A DNA stretch of 46,818 bases from assembly GCA_937871915.1 (NCBI GenBank), contig CALMPG010000128.1, positions 1-46,818 on the forward strand, written 5' to 3'. The position numbers and the translations under genes are program-made. The DNA comes from an uncultured Phycisphaerales bacterium. Lineage in GTDB: Bacteria; Planctomycetota; Phycisphaerae; Phycisphaerales; UBA1924. Shown piece after piece: positions 18,763 to 26,671 of this stretch (position 1 is the stretch's first letter; every line of letters begins with the position of its first letter). The notes below the pieces were generated by a model, which did no database searches, was not told the origin of the DNA, and saw nothing but the letters and a program-made list of their open reading frames with translations.

Positions 18763-20376
18763 ATGGCAGCCAAGCAGATCATGTTCGACGACAATGCGCT
18801 GATCGAGATGAAGAAGGGCGTCGGGCGTCTGGCCCGGGCCGTGAAGGTGACGATGGGGCCGACCGGCCGGAACGTCATCATCCAGAAGTCCTACGGCGGG
18901 CCGACCGTCACGAAGGACGGCGTCTCGGTGAGCAAGGAGATCACGCTGCCCGGCGCGTTCGAGAGCATGGGCGCCAAGATGGTCAACGAGGTCGCCAAGA
19001 AGACGGCCGACAAGGCCGGCGACGGCACGACCGCCGCGACGGTGCTGGCGGAGGCGATCTTCTCCGAGGGTCTGCGCTACGTCACCAGCGGGGCCAACCC
19101 GGTGCAGGTGCAGCGCGGGATCAACGCGGCGGCCGAGGCGGCGGGCGCGGCGATCGACGCGATGGCCGTGAAGTGCAAGGGCTTCGAGGACTACAAGAAG
19201 ATCGCGACCGTCTCGGCCAATCACGACGCGGAGATCGGCAAGATCATCGCGGAGGCGATCGACAAGGTCGGCCCCGAGGGCGTGTGCGAGGTGGAGGAGG
19301 GCAAGAGCGCCGAGACGACGCTGAACTACGTGGAGGGGATGCAGTTCGACAAGGGGTACATCTCGCCGTACTTCATGACCGACCCGAAGACGGCCGAGTG
19401 CGTGCTCGAGAACGCGAAGGTGCTGATCTTCGAGAAGAAGATCGCGAACCTGACGGACCTGCTGCCGCTGCTGAACAAGGTGGCGATGAGCAGCGCGCCG
19501 CTGCTGATCATCGCGGAAGAGGTGGAGAACGAGGCGCTGGCCGCGCTGGTGGTGAACCGGCTGCGCGGGACGATCAAGATCTGCGCCGTGAAGGCTCCCG
19601 GGTTCGGCGATCGCCGCAAGGCGATGCTGGGCGACATCGCGGTGCTCACGGGCGGGACGTTCTTCGCGGAGGACTTGGGCCGGTCGCTGGACTCGATCGA
19701 GTTGAACGAGTTGGGCTCGGCCAAGAAGATCGTGGTGGACAAGGACAACTGCACGATCATCGAGGGCGCGGGCAAGAAGAAGGACATCGAGGCCCGGGCC
19801 GGACAGATCAAGAGCCAGCACGACAAGAGCACCTCCGACTACGACAAGGAGAAGCTCATGGAGCGCCTCGCCAAGCTCACCGGCGGCGTGGCGATCATCC
19901 ACGTCGGCGCGGCGACCGAGACGGCGATGAAGGAGAAGAAGGACCGCGTGGACGACGCCCTGCACGCGACCCGTGCGGCCGCGAAGGAGGGGTATGTCCC
20001 CGGCGGCGGCGTGGCCCTGCTCCGCACGCAGAAGGCGATCAACGAGGCGAAGAAGAAGGCCAAGAGCGATGAGGTGTTCGGCTTCGACATCGTGGCCAAG
20101 GCCGTGGAATCGTGCGTGTACCAGATCGCCGAGAACGCGGGGGTCGATGGCGACCTCGTGGTTGAGAAGGTGAAGGAAGGCTCGGGCGGGTTCGGGTACA
20201 ACGCCGCGACGGGCGAGTATGTGGACCTGGTCAAGGCGGGGATCATCGATCCGGCCCTGGTGGCGAAGACGGCGCTGGTGAACGCCGCGTCGGTCGCGGG
20301 CCTGATGCTGACGACGAACTGCCTTGTGGCGGAGATCAAAGACAAGGAAGAGGCGGTTGTTGGCAGCGTGGCGTAG
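18763..20376 (+). CDS. groEL: Chaperonin GroEL (copy 2, canonical core)
   Basis: 537 residues. [74 protein letters not shown] (the Tyr/Tyr/Phe substrate- and GroES-binding residues are kept, unlike copy 1), [33 protein letters not shown] and [15 protein letters not shown] are all standard. It lacks the Gly-Gly-Met tail, ending in [18 protein letters not shown] is 7 nt before the ATG and only 10 bp separate it from sulfotransferase 3, so it is probably in the same operon. Copy 2 is the likelier general chaperonin and copy 1 the specialised one; this is inference from the apical residues. Confidence 0.95.
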   Translation: MAAKQIMFDDNALIEMKKGVGRLARAVKVTMGPTGRNVIIQKSYGGPTVTKDGVSVSKEITLPGAFESMGAKMVNEVAKKTADKAGDGTTAATVLAEAIFSEGLRYVTSGANPVQVQRGINAAAEAAGAAIDAMAVKCKGFEDYKKIATVSANHDAEIGKIIAEAIDKVGPEGVCEVEEGKSAETTLNYVEGMQFDKGYISPYFMTDPKTAECVLENAKVLIFEKKIANLTDLLPLLNKVAMSSAPLLIIAEEVENEALAALVVNRLRGTIKICAVKAPGFGDRRKAMLGDIAVLTGGTFFAEDLGRSLDSIELNELGSAKKIVVDKDNCTIIEGAGKKKDIEARAGQIKSQHDKSTSDYDKEKLMERLAKLTGGVAIIHVGAATETAMKEKKDRVDDALHATRAAAKEGYVPGGGVALLRTQKAINEAKKKAKSDEVFGFDIVAKAVESCVYQIAENAGVDGDLVVEKVKEGSGGFGYNAATGEYVDLVKAGIIDPALVAKTALVNAASVAGLMLTTNCLVAEIKDKEEAVVGSVA

Positions 20377-20435
20377 CCCGCGAGCTTGGTTCTTTGGACG
20401 GCCGCGGCCAAAGCGTTGCGACGAGGATGGATCGC

Positions 20436-21224
20436 ATGTCTGAAGAAGACCCTTCCAAACAAGTTGGACGCTTTCTCGCCCACATTGTGGAGCGGAATGC
20501 GACGCACGACGCATACAGCGTGCGCTTTGGCCGCGGACGACCTCAGCGAAACTTCATGGCAAAGAACCGGCTTTGGCAGTCGCAGATGCATCCGGACATC
20601 GCCACTCTCGCGGAGGTCGTGCGGAACAGAAGCCTCGATCGCGATCCGGATTTCATGGTCGCGATCACCAGAGCGATCGCGGCGTGTTGCGAGGCGGGGC
20701 TCAGGGACATGCTCGATTGTTTGGAGGAGCAGGAACGAGGGCATCGCGAGATCGGGTTTCGCCTCGCGCTTGAGAATGGAAGTTTGGCAAGCATCGAGCA
20801 GGTCAGGGCTGGCTTTGTTCCTGATGAAGATGAGTTGCCTGAGAAAGAGTTGGCTGTTGCCAGGATGAAGGTCGATTGGCCTCGCAATGCGGATGGGCTT
20901 GGAGCATGTGCCTGTTGTGGCTACCACACGATGATTGAGGGGCCGTGCACATTTGAAGCGTGCGCTGTTTGTGGCTGGCTGGATGTGTGCGATGTTGAGG
21001 ATCCATGGAACACGTCGAAATGGGGTCAGACCGAGGACCCGTGGGAGGAAGAGGGCGGGCCCGAGTGGCGGCGGGTGTCCGTTGTGGAGGCGAGAGACCG
21101 ATTTGCGCGAGGGATCGGGAGTGAGGATGACAAGAGCTTCCGGCGCGAGCCCATGGATCTGGAACTGCCTCGATACGACTGGAATAGGGATCCACGACCT
21201 TACTGCACGGAAGAAACGCCATGA
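20436..21224 (+). CDS. Uncharacterised protein with C-terminal CPCC-type Cys-rich domain
   Basis: 262 residues, no signal peptide. The N-terminal two thirds (QVGRFLAHIVERNATH…, then a helical segment DMLDCLEEQERGHREIGFRL) is not recognised. Residues about 165-200 contain CACCGYHTMIEGPCTFEACA-VCGWLDVC, resembling the CPCCG…CxVCxW motif of the Cys_rich_CPCC family, which occurs in small proteins often linked to polymorphic-toxin immunity loci; this link is family knowledge, not shown here. The motif probably binds zinc. Base composition is visibly less GC-rich than the flanking groEL and dnaJ. Start 20436 (ACGAGG about 9 nt upstream); ATG 20427 is an alternative. Its stop overlaps the next gene (ATGA). 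Confidence 0.65.
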   Translation: MSEEDPSKQVGRFLAHIVERNATHDAYSVRFGRGRPQRNFMAKNRLWQSQMHPDIATLAEVVRNRSLDRDPDFMVAITRAIAACCEAGLRDMLDCLEEQERGHREIGFRLALENGSLASIEQVRAGFVPDEDELPEKELAVARMKVDWPRNADGLGACACCGYHTMIEGPCTFEACAVCGWLDVCDVEDPWNTSKWGQTEDPWEEEGGPEWRRVSVVEARDRFARGIGSEDDKSFRREPMDLELPRYDWNRDPRPYCTEETP

Positions 21225-21634
21225 GTGCCACGCTCTATGTCAGTTGCAAGAAGTCCTCGCTGCCCACGCGGGCGCAGTGGCAGGCCGCGATCAAGAAGGC
21301 CGGGTTTGATCTTGTGCTGGGCGACTTCGACTGGGCGACGCAGTCGGGGTACTTGAACGCGAAGTACAAGGGCGCCAAGAGCGGGTTTGAGTGCATGGTG
21401 GAGGACGCCAAGCCGGTGGCGAAACAACTGGGCGTGAAGCTGCCGGAGGGGAACGATGTGGTGGTGAGTTTCGTGTTCGGATCGGATGTGGCCGAGTCGC
21501 ACGCGGCGACGGCGGCTTCGGCCGCGCTTGCGGAGTGCGTGGGCGGGGCGTACTTTGATGAGTACAGCGATGAGTTGCTCGACGGGGCGACGGCGGTGAA
21601 TATTGCCCAGGACAGCATCGAGGCGGACCAATAA
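21221..21634 (+). CDS. Uncharacterised small protein translationally coupled to the CPCC protein
   Basis: 137 residues, soluble, acidic. Starts within the stop of the preceding gene (ATGA overlap) and ends directly before the dnaJ start (stop TAA 21632-21634, ATG 21635), so it is embedded in one transcript. Visible segments: MSATLYVSCKKSSLPTRAQW, LVLGDFDWATQSGYLNAKYK, then DVVVSFVFGSDVAESHAATA and an acidic end. The mix of alternating hydrophobic strands and an exposed FEC/DE-rich end resembles small immunity-type proteins, but no family is recognised. Confidence 0.6.
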   Translation: MSATLYVSCKKSSLPTRAQWQAAIKKAGFDLVLGDFDWATQSGYLNAKYKGAKSGFECMVEDAKPVAKQLGVKLPEGNDVVVSFVFGSDVAESHAATAASAALAECVGGAYFDEYSDELLDGATAVNIAQDSIEADQ

Positions 21635-22801
21635 ATGGCATCTGTCACGCGCGACTACTACGAGGTGCTCTCCGTCGAGAAGACCGCCGACGGCGAGGAG
21701 ATCAAGCGCGCGTACCGGCGGATGGCGATGAAGTATCACCCGGACCGGAATCCGGGGGACGCCGAGGCGGAGATCAAGTTCAAGGAGTGCGCCGAGGCGT
21801 ACGAGGTGCTCTCGGACGGTCAGAAGCGGAAGATCTACGACACGCACGGGCACGAGGGGCTCAAGCGCGGCGGGGGGCCGGCGACGCACGACTTCCGGCA
21901 CATGAACGTCGAGGACATCTTCTCGATGTTCAACGACATCTTCGGGGGCGGCGGGCGCGGGGGCGGGTTCGGCCATCAGGGGCGGGGCGGCCCGGCGCGC
22001 GGGTATGACCTGGAGACCGAGGTCTCGATCACGCTCGAGGAGGTGCTCTCGGGCGTGGAGAAGTCCGTCGAGTTCACCCGCATGGATGTGTGCGAGAAGT
22101 GCGGCGGGTCCGGGGCGAAGGCGGGGACGAAGCCGCAGAAGTGTCCGACGTGCGATGGGCACGGCAAGGTGCAGCAGTCGGGGCTGGGCGGGATGTTTCG
22201 GATGGTGGTGGGGTGTCCGGCGTGCGGGGGGCGCGGGCAGGTGGTGAAGGAGTTCTGTGATGCGTGCCGGGGGAAGGGGCGCGTGCCGCGCAAGCGGAAG
22301 ATCGCGGTGCGGATCCCGCCGGGGATCCACGACGGGCAGGCGGTGCGTGTGCGGGGCGAGGGGGAGCCGCCGCCGCCGGAGGCTTCGGCGGGCGGGGAGG
22401 GGCTGCGGGGCGATCTGCACGTGGTGGTCCGGGTGCAGGCCCACGGGCGGCTGCGGCGCGAGGGGGACCACCTGGTGATGGAGATGCCGGTGAACTTCGC
22501 GCAGGCCGCGCTGGGGGCGGAGGTGGTGATCAGGACGCTCGCCGGGGAGCAGACGGTGACGATCCCGCGTGGGACGCAGCACGGGACGCTCTTCCGCGTG
22601 GACGGGGCGGGGCTGCCGGACCTGCGGAACGGGGTGCGCGGCGATCTGGTGGTGGTGGCGAGCGTGGAAATCCCGAAGAAACTGACGAACGAGCAAGAGA
22701 AGCACCTGCGGGACTACGCGGCGACGGAGAACCTGAACGTGGCCCCGCCGAAGAAGGGATTCTTCGATTCGGTGCGGGAGACTCTGCGGGGAAAGGCCTG
22801 A
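21635..22801 (+). CDS. dnaJ: Chaperone protein DnaJ (Hsp40)
   Basis: 388 residues with the full type I layout: J-domain (residues 5-70; HPD at 35-37), Gly/Phe region (about 95-120, [16 protein letters not shown]), zinc domain with four CxxCxGxG motifs ([32 protein letters not shown]), and two C-terminal substrate-binding beta domains ([20 protein letters not shown] onward). It stimulates DnaK ATP hydrolysis and delivers unfolded clients. The ATG follows the previous stop with no gap. grpE is next; dnaK is not in the window. Confidence 0.95.
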   Translation: MASVTRDYYEVLSVEKTADGEEIKRAYRRMAMKYHPDRNPGDAEAEIKFKECAEAYEVLSDGQKRKIYDTHGHEGLKRGGGPATHDFRHMNVEDIFSMFNDIFGGGGRGGGFGHQGRGGPARGYDLETEVSITLEEVLSGVEKSVEFTRMDVCEKCGGSGAKAGTKPQKCPTCDGHGKVQQSGLGGMFRMVVGCPACGGRGQVVKEFCDACRGKGRVPRKRKIAVRIPPGIHDGQAVRVRGEGEPPPPEASAGGEGLRGDLHVVVRVQAHGRLRREGDHLVMEMPVNFAQAALGAEVVIRTLAGEQTVTIPRGTQHGTLFRVDGAGLPDLRNGVRGDLVVVASVEIPKKLTNEQEKHLRDYAATENLNVAPPKKGFFDSVRETLRGKA

Positions 22802-22869
22802 AAACAGGATTCGGGCGAGCGGGCGGCCAACGATGAGGGTTCCGAATGGTCGGCAGGAGCGGAGGCAGC

Positions 22870-23469
22870 ATGTTCGGACGCAAGCCCCAACCAGAGAACT
22901 CGCCGGAGCCGGCGGAGAACGGCGGCGCGGCGGGTGCGCCCCACTCGGACGAGGACTTCCACGAGCAGGTGCTCCGGCTGACGCGTGAGCGCGATGAGGC
23001 GGTGACGCAGTGGAAGCGGTCGCTGGCGGACTTTCAGAACTATCAGAGGCGGGCCCTGCAGAACGAGCAGGAGGCCAAGCGGCAGGGGGCGACGGGGGTG
23101 ATCAACAGCGTGCTGCCGGTGCTGGATCACTTCGATCATGCGCTGGGACAGGGCGCGCCGGACGAGGCCTCGCGAAAGATTCTCGACGGGGTGCGGGTGA
23201 TCCGGGCGGAACTCATGCGCGTGCTGGAGAATCACGGGGTGTCGCTGATCAATCCCAGGCCCAACGACGAGTTCGACCCGAACCGGCACTCGGCGATCAT
23301 GCAGCAGGCGGCCGAGGGCGTGGAGGCGGGTCGGGTGAGCGCGACGTTCCAGCCGGGGTATGTGCTGGGGGATCGGGTGATCCGGTCGGCGAAGGTGGCG
23401 GTGGCGCCGGCGGCGAAGGAGATCGGGAGGCCGAACGAGGACGGGGAATACGACCTCGATGAAGAGTGA
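22870..23469 (+). CDS. grpE: Nucleotide exchange factor GrpE
   Basis: 199 residues from ATG 22870 (GGAGG 4 nt upstream; in-frame ATG 22846 is a longer alternative). N-terminal disordered acidic part, then the long dimerising coiled coil with LADFQNYQRRALQNEQEAKR, then VLDHFDHALGQ and the C-terminal beta-wing with GVSLINPRPNDEFDPNRHSA and FQPGYVLGDRVIRSAKVAVA. GrpE releases ADP from DnaK. It follows dnaJ by 68 bp on the same strand, so the two were probably co-regulated. Confidence 0.93.
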   Translation: MFGRKPQPENSPEPAENGGAAGAPHSDEDFHEQVLRLTRERDEAVTQWKRSLADFQNYQRRALQNEQEAKRQGATGVINSVLPVLDHFDHALGQGAPDEASRKILDGVRVIRAELMRVLENHGVSLINPRPNDEFDPNRHSAIMQQAAEGVEAGRVSATFQPGYVLGDRVIRSAKVAVAPAAKEIGRPNEDGEYDLDEE

Positions 23470-23523
23470 GAGCGAGAAGTGAAAAGCGGGCAGGGGAGGT
23501 CGGGATGGGGTTGCTGAGCCACT

Positions 23524-23898
23524 ATGCCAACGTATGAGTACAAGTGCACGGGCTGCTCGCACGCGTTCGAGCGGTTCCAGTCGATGAAGGATGGGCCGCT
23601 GCGGAAGTGCCCGAAGTGCGGGAGGTTGAGACTCGAGCGGCTGATCGGGACGGGCGCGGCGGTGATCTTCAAGGGGTCCGGGTTCTACCAGACGGACTAT
23701 CGCTCGGAGGCGTACAAGAAGTCGGCCGAGACGGACACGAAGGCGGCCGAGCCGAAGACCGAGACGAAGACGGAGACCAAGGCGGACGCCAAGGGCGGGG
23801 AGACCAAGGCGGAGGCGAAGCCCGCCACGCCGAAGGTTGAGGCCAAGCCTGCGCCGGAGCCGAAGGCGAAGCGGGGGTCGGCGAAGAAGAGGCGGTAG
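23524..23898 (+). CDS. FmdB-family zinc ribbon protein
   Basis: 124 residues. MPTYEYKCTGCSHAFERFQS and RKCPKCGRLRLERLIGTG form the FmdB/CxxC-CxxC zinc ribbon; the family function is uncertain (originally linked to formamidase regulation). FKGSGFYQTDY is also typical of the family. The last 60 residues are an Ala/Lys/Glu/Thr-rich low-complexity tail (repeats of TKTET, AEAKPA, PKVEAKP), likely disordered and possibly nucleic-acid binding. It lies between grpE and the bipartite regulatory element in front of acpS. Confidence 0.88.
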   Translation: MPTYEYKCTGCSHAFERFQSMKDGPLRKCPKCGRLRLERLIGTGAAVIFKGSGFYQTDYRSEAYKKSAETDTKAAEPKTETKTETKADAKGGETKAEAKPATPKVEAKPAPEPKAKRGSAKKRR

Positions 23899-23912
23899 GG
23901 GGAGTGGTCGGA

Positions 23913-23973
23913 ATCCACGGGATTCGCTCCGCAAAGCCTGCGCTCATCCCGGGCGTGTGGAGGCATGTACTAT
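23913..23973 (+). promoter_or_regulatory. Bipartite structured element, copy A, with -10-like hexamer ahead of acpS
   Basis: Block 1 ATCCACGGGATTCGC (23913-23927), a 14-nt variable middle that can pair CGCA with TGCG, block 2 GCTCATCCCGGGCGTGTG (23942-23959). CATCCC (23945-23950) is followed after exactly 17 nt by TACTAT (23968-23973), five nt before the acpS ATG. Copy B (37971) shows the same 17-nt spacing. Suggests a promoter with operator, and a nearly leaderless mRNA. Confidence 0.55.
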
Positions 23974-23978
23974 GGTGC

Positions 23979-24407
23979 ATGCGCATCTTCGGGCATGGGA
24001 TCGACCTTGTTGAGATCGACCGCATCCAGCGGATGATCGACGATCACTCGGACCGGTTTCTGGAGCGGTGCTTCACGCCGGAGGAGAGGTTCCACGGCGA
24101 GGGGGGGAGGCGGTATGCCGAGCACATCGCGGCGCGGTTCGCGGCCAAGGAGGCGGCGATGAAGGCCCTGGGGACGGGGCTCGCGTCGGGGATCTCGTGG
24201 ACGGATTTCAGCGTGCACGCGGAGGCGACGGGGCGGCCGCGGCTGGTGGTGGCGGGGGAGGCGGCGAAACTGTCGTGGCACCACGAGATCACCGAGTGGC
24301 ATGTGTCATTGAGCCACACGGAGACGATGGCGATGGCGTCGGTGATCGCGGTGGCGAACAAAGAGCCGACGCGCGGGCTTGGGCTTGCGCCGGGGAATGC
24401 GCCGTAG
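23979..24407 (+). CDS. acpS: Holo-[acyl-carrier-protein] synthase
   Basis: 142 residues. MRIFGHGIDLVEIDRIQRMI carries the magnesium-binding Asp of the GIDxxxxxR motif; the second signature is ARFAAKEAAMKALGTG (the FxxKEAxxKALG motif), followed by VSLSHTETMAMASVIA. AcpS transfers 4'-phosphopantetheine from CoA to acyl carrier protein, the first requirement of fatty acid synthesis. An upstream in-frame start at 23904 would run through the repeat element and is rejected. The ATG lies only 5 nt after the predicted -10, so initiation may be leaderless; no Shine-Dalgarno at normal distance. Confidence 0.93.
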   Translation: MRIFGHGIDLVEIDRIQRMIDDHSDRFLERCFTPEERFHGEGGRRYAEHIAARFAAKEAAMKALGTGLASGISWTDFSVHAEATGRPRLVVAGEAAKLSWHHEITEWHVSLSHTETMAMASVIAVANKEPTRGLGLAPGNAP

Positions 24408-24417
24408 GGAAGCGGGG

Positions 24418-25452
24418 TCACTTGCCTGTTGGTTTGGCGGCACCGATTGCGGCGAGTTCGGCTGCTACCTGGCGGCGGTGGGGAACGAACTGGTTGGCGT
24501 ACCACGTTCGCCAGGCGACCTGGTCCCAGCCGAGGCTGGCGGTGGACCGGCCCCAGCCCTCGCTGGAGAGACCGATGAGAGCGGCGTTGACCTCGGTGCG
24601 GTAGGTGATGACGACGGCGTCGATGACGCGCAGGACGACGCCGTTGGTGACCACGCCGAGGCGCGGGTCGAAGGCGACGGCGTTGTTGCCGACGACGGGC
24701 GTGAGGTCGGCGACGTAGGCCTGCTGCTGGCCGACGATGACGTAGGCGAGGGCGGGCTCGCCCCCGTCGTCGGCGCGGGTGGGACCCGCGCCCTGGGCGA
24801 TCTGGGCGTTGATGAGCATGGGGATGGCGTCGTAGAGGCGGAGGCCCTGGGCGAGGCGGGCCGCGGCGGCGACCTGATCGTTGGCGCGGTCGCGCAGGCC
24901 GAGGGAAACGACCCACTTGATGCGCTCGGAGACGGACTTGGATTCGTTGACGCGCTCGCGGATGCGGGTGGAGGCGAGGTCGCGGAAGCCATTGGACTTG
25001 CCGAACACGGCGGCCCACGCGAGGGAGGCGTCGGCCTCGTCGGTCTTGAGGTCGCGGAGGTGGTCGAGCACGGCCCGCTGGGTGTCGGGGTCCTCATCCT
25101 GGAAGATGGAGATGAGCGAGGGGAAGATGGCGGGGTCGGCAAACTCGCGGAGTTTGAGGATGCCGACCTGGCGGGTCTCGGTGTTGCGAATGTTGCGGAA
25201 GTACTTGGCGCGGATCTTCTTGAGTTCCTTCTCCTGCTGCTCGCGCGTGAGGCGGGCCTTGACGACGGCTTTCGCGGCGGGTGAGGCGGAATCGGGGATG
25301 AGGTTGGTGGTCCAATCCTTGGCCGCGGCGGCGTCGTCGAACTTCGCGGGAACATCGGATGGGCTCGCGCTGTCCGGGGGGCAGGCGAGGGCGCCGGCGG
25401 CAAATACCAGCGTGAGAATCGGGGCGAGCGCGAGGCGAGCGGGAGGGGCCAT
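24418..25452 (-). CDS. Exported HEAT-repeat-like hypothetical protein
   Basis: 344 residues from ATG 25452 (AGGAG 7 nt upstream). N-terminal signal peptide (LALAPILTLVFAAGALA-C), with a Cys at the cleavage point that might be lipidated, although the lipobox ALAC is imperfect. The middle (about 80-230) is helical with HEAT-like repeats (LKLREFADPAIFPSLISIFQ, AVLDHLRDLKTDEADASLAW) such as occur in planctomycete periplasmic scaffold proteins. The C-terminal part (AYVIVGQQQAYVADLTPVVG…) is beta-rich. Function not recognised. Convergent with acpS, 10 bp apart. Confidence 0.7.
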   Translation of the reverse strand: MAPPARLALAPILTLVFAAGALACPPDSASPSDVPAKFDDAAAAKDWTTNLIPDSASPAAKAVVKARLTREQQEKELKKIRAKYFRNIRNTETRQVGILKLREFADPAIFPSLISIFQDEDPDTQRAVLDHLRDLKTDEADASLAWAAVFGKSNGFRDLASTRIRERVNESKSVSERIKWVVSLGLRDRANDQVAAAARLAQGLRLYDAIPMLINAQIAQGAGPTRADDGGEPALAYVIVGQQQAYVADLTPVVGNNAVAFDPRLGVVTNGVVLRVIDAVVITYRTEVNAALIGLSSEGWGRSTASLGWDQVAWRTWYANQFVPHRRQVAAELAAIGAAKPTGK

Positions 25453-25637
25453 GCGGGACTCCTGTGGGCGCGATGATCGGACGCGTCCTACAGGTATAGA
25501 CGGACAGACACCCAACGGGTTCCTCGGAATGGGTTCGGTGCGGTGAATTCGGGCAGGAATTTGGATACCGGACAGGGCTTTGTGGGCGCGTGGTGGGGTC
25601 CGCAGCGACTCCACCTTGGCACCCGCGTGGGAGATGC

Positions 25638-26438
25638 TCACTCGGCCGTGACGATGAACCCGCTGCCGAGGCGACTCTTGGCGTTCGCGGCGGCGACGTG
25701 GCTGGGGAAGGTGCCGATCTGGACGGAGAAGCCGGGCTTGCCCTTGATGGTGTCGGGGACGACGCGGGGGGAGGTGAGGCCGGCGCGGGCGGCGGCGGCG
25801 GTCATTTCCCTGGCGCGTTTGTCGGCGTTGGCCCTGGTTGAGTACGCGCCGACCTGGATGGTGAAGGGGCCGGGCTGGCCGAGGTTGGTGGCGGTGCGCT
25901 TGATGGCGAGGCTGTCGGCCTCCTGCGCGGCGGCGCGGTATTGCTGGGTGGCCTCGGCGGGGCGGTTGAGTTCGGCCAGGGAGTTGCCGGCGCGGACGGC
26001 CGCGCGGGCTGCGTCGTCGCCCTCGAGATGGGCCGAGGCCCGCTTGAAGAGGTCGGCGGCGTACTGGTGGTTGCCCTTCTGCTCGGCGATCTGTCCGAGG
26101 ATGGCCTCGGCGCGGCCGGCGATCTGGGGGTCGGTGCAGGGGAGGAGGGGCTGGAGGTAGTGCTCGGCGAGGGTGTTCTGCTTGAGCGCGTAGGCGGAGA
26201 GGCCGGCGGTGAGCTGGTTGACCTCGCGGTCGCGGCCCTTGGTGGTGGGGATGGCGGCGTCGGCCTTGGTCTTGGCCTCGGCGTAGCGCCGGGCGTTGTA
26301 GAGATCGACCGCGGACATGCCGGCAAGGTCGGCCGCGGGTTGGGCCCCGCCCGTCGCGGTTTGGGCGGGCTTGTTGCAGCCGGTGAGGGCGAGGGCGAGG
26401 AGGAGGGCGGAGGCGGCGGTGAAGATAGAGCGGCGCAT
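25638..26438 (-). CDS. Lipoprotein with TPR-like repeats and C-terminal SPOR domain
   Basis: 266 residues from ATG 26438. Lipoprotein signal MRRSIFTAASALLLALALTG with lipobox LTGC and Cys21. Residues about 45-185 are helical repeats (DLYNARRYAEAKTKADAAIP, LGQIAEQKGNHQYAADLFKR, NSLAELNRPAEATQQYRAAA) of TPR type. The C-terminal 75 residues form a SPOR domain (FTIQVGAYSTRANADKRARE … FSVQIGTFPSHVAAANAKSR), which binds denuded peptidoglycan at division sites. Predicted outer-membrane or periplasmic lipoprotein that senses or organises septal wall. The presence of SPOR agrees with a peptidoglycan-containing planctomycete. Confidence 0.85.
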   Translation of the reverse strand: MRRSIFTAASALLLALALTGCNKPAQTATGGAQPAADLAGMSAVDLYNARRYAEAKTKADAAIPTTKGRDREVNQLTAGLSAYALKQNTLAEHYLQPLLPCTDPQIAGRAEAILGQIAEQKGNHQYAADLFKRASAHLEGDDAARAAVRAGNSLAELNRPAEATQQYRAAAQEADSLAIKRTATNLGQPGPFTIQVGAYSTRANADKRAREMTAAAARAGLTSPRVVPDTIKGKPGFSVQIGTFPSHVAAANAKSRLGSGFIVTAE

Positions 26439-26671
26439 GCGGAGCGTCCTGAGCAAAGGGGAGTGTGCTGGGGCGAACGAGTTGCTAATCTATCGGCATG
26501 GGTTGGCGGATGGCCGCAGTTTGCGGGGCGGACGCCACCCGGATTGAGGCGGCACCGCGAAGGTGCGAAGGCGGGCACGAAGCAGCACAGGTCGGACTGG
26601 GGTTTTTCCCGTCTCCTTCTTCGACTGCCCTTCGGACCCTGGCGGTGGAAGGCGTTGGCTTTGGAGACTTC

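Noticed and set aside
20392..20413. CTTTGG…CCAAAG inverted repeat after groEL2 as a terminator
   Set aside because: Short stem, no T-run; may be coincidental and the next gene is likely co-transcribed.
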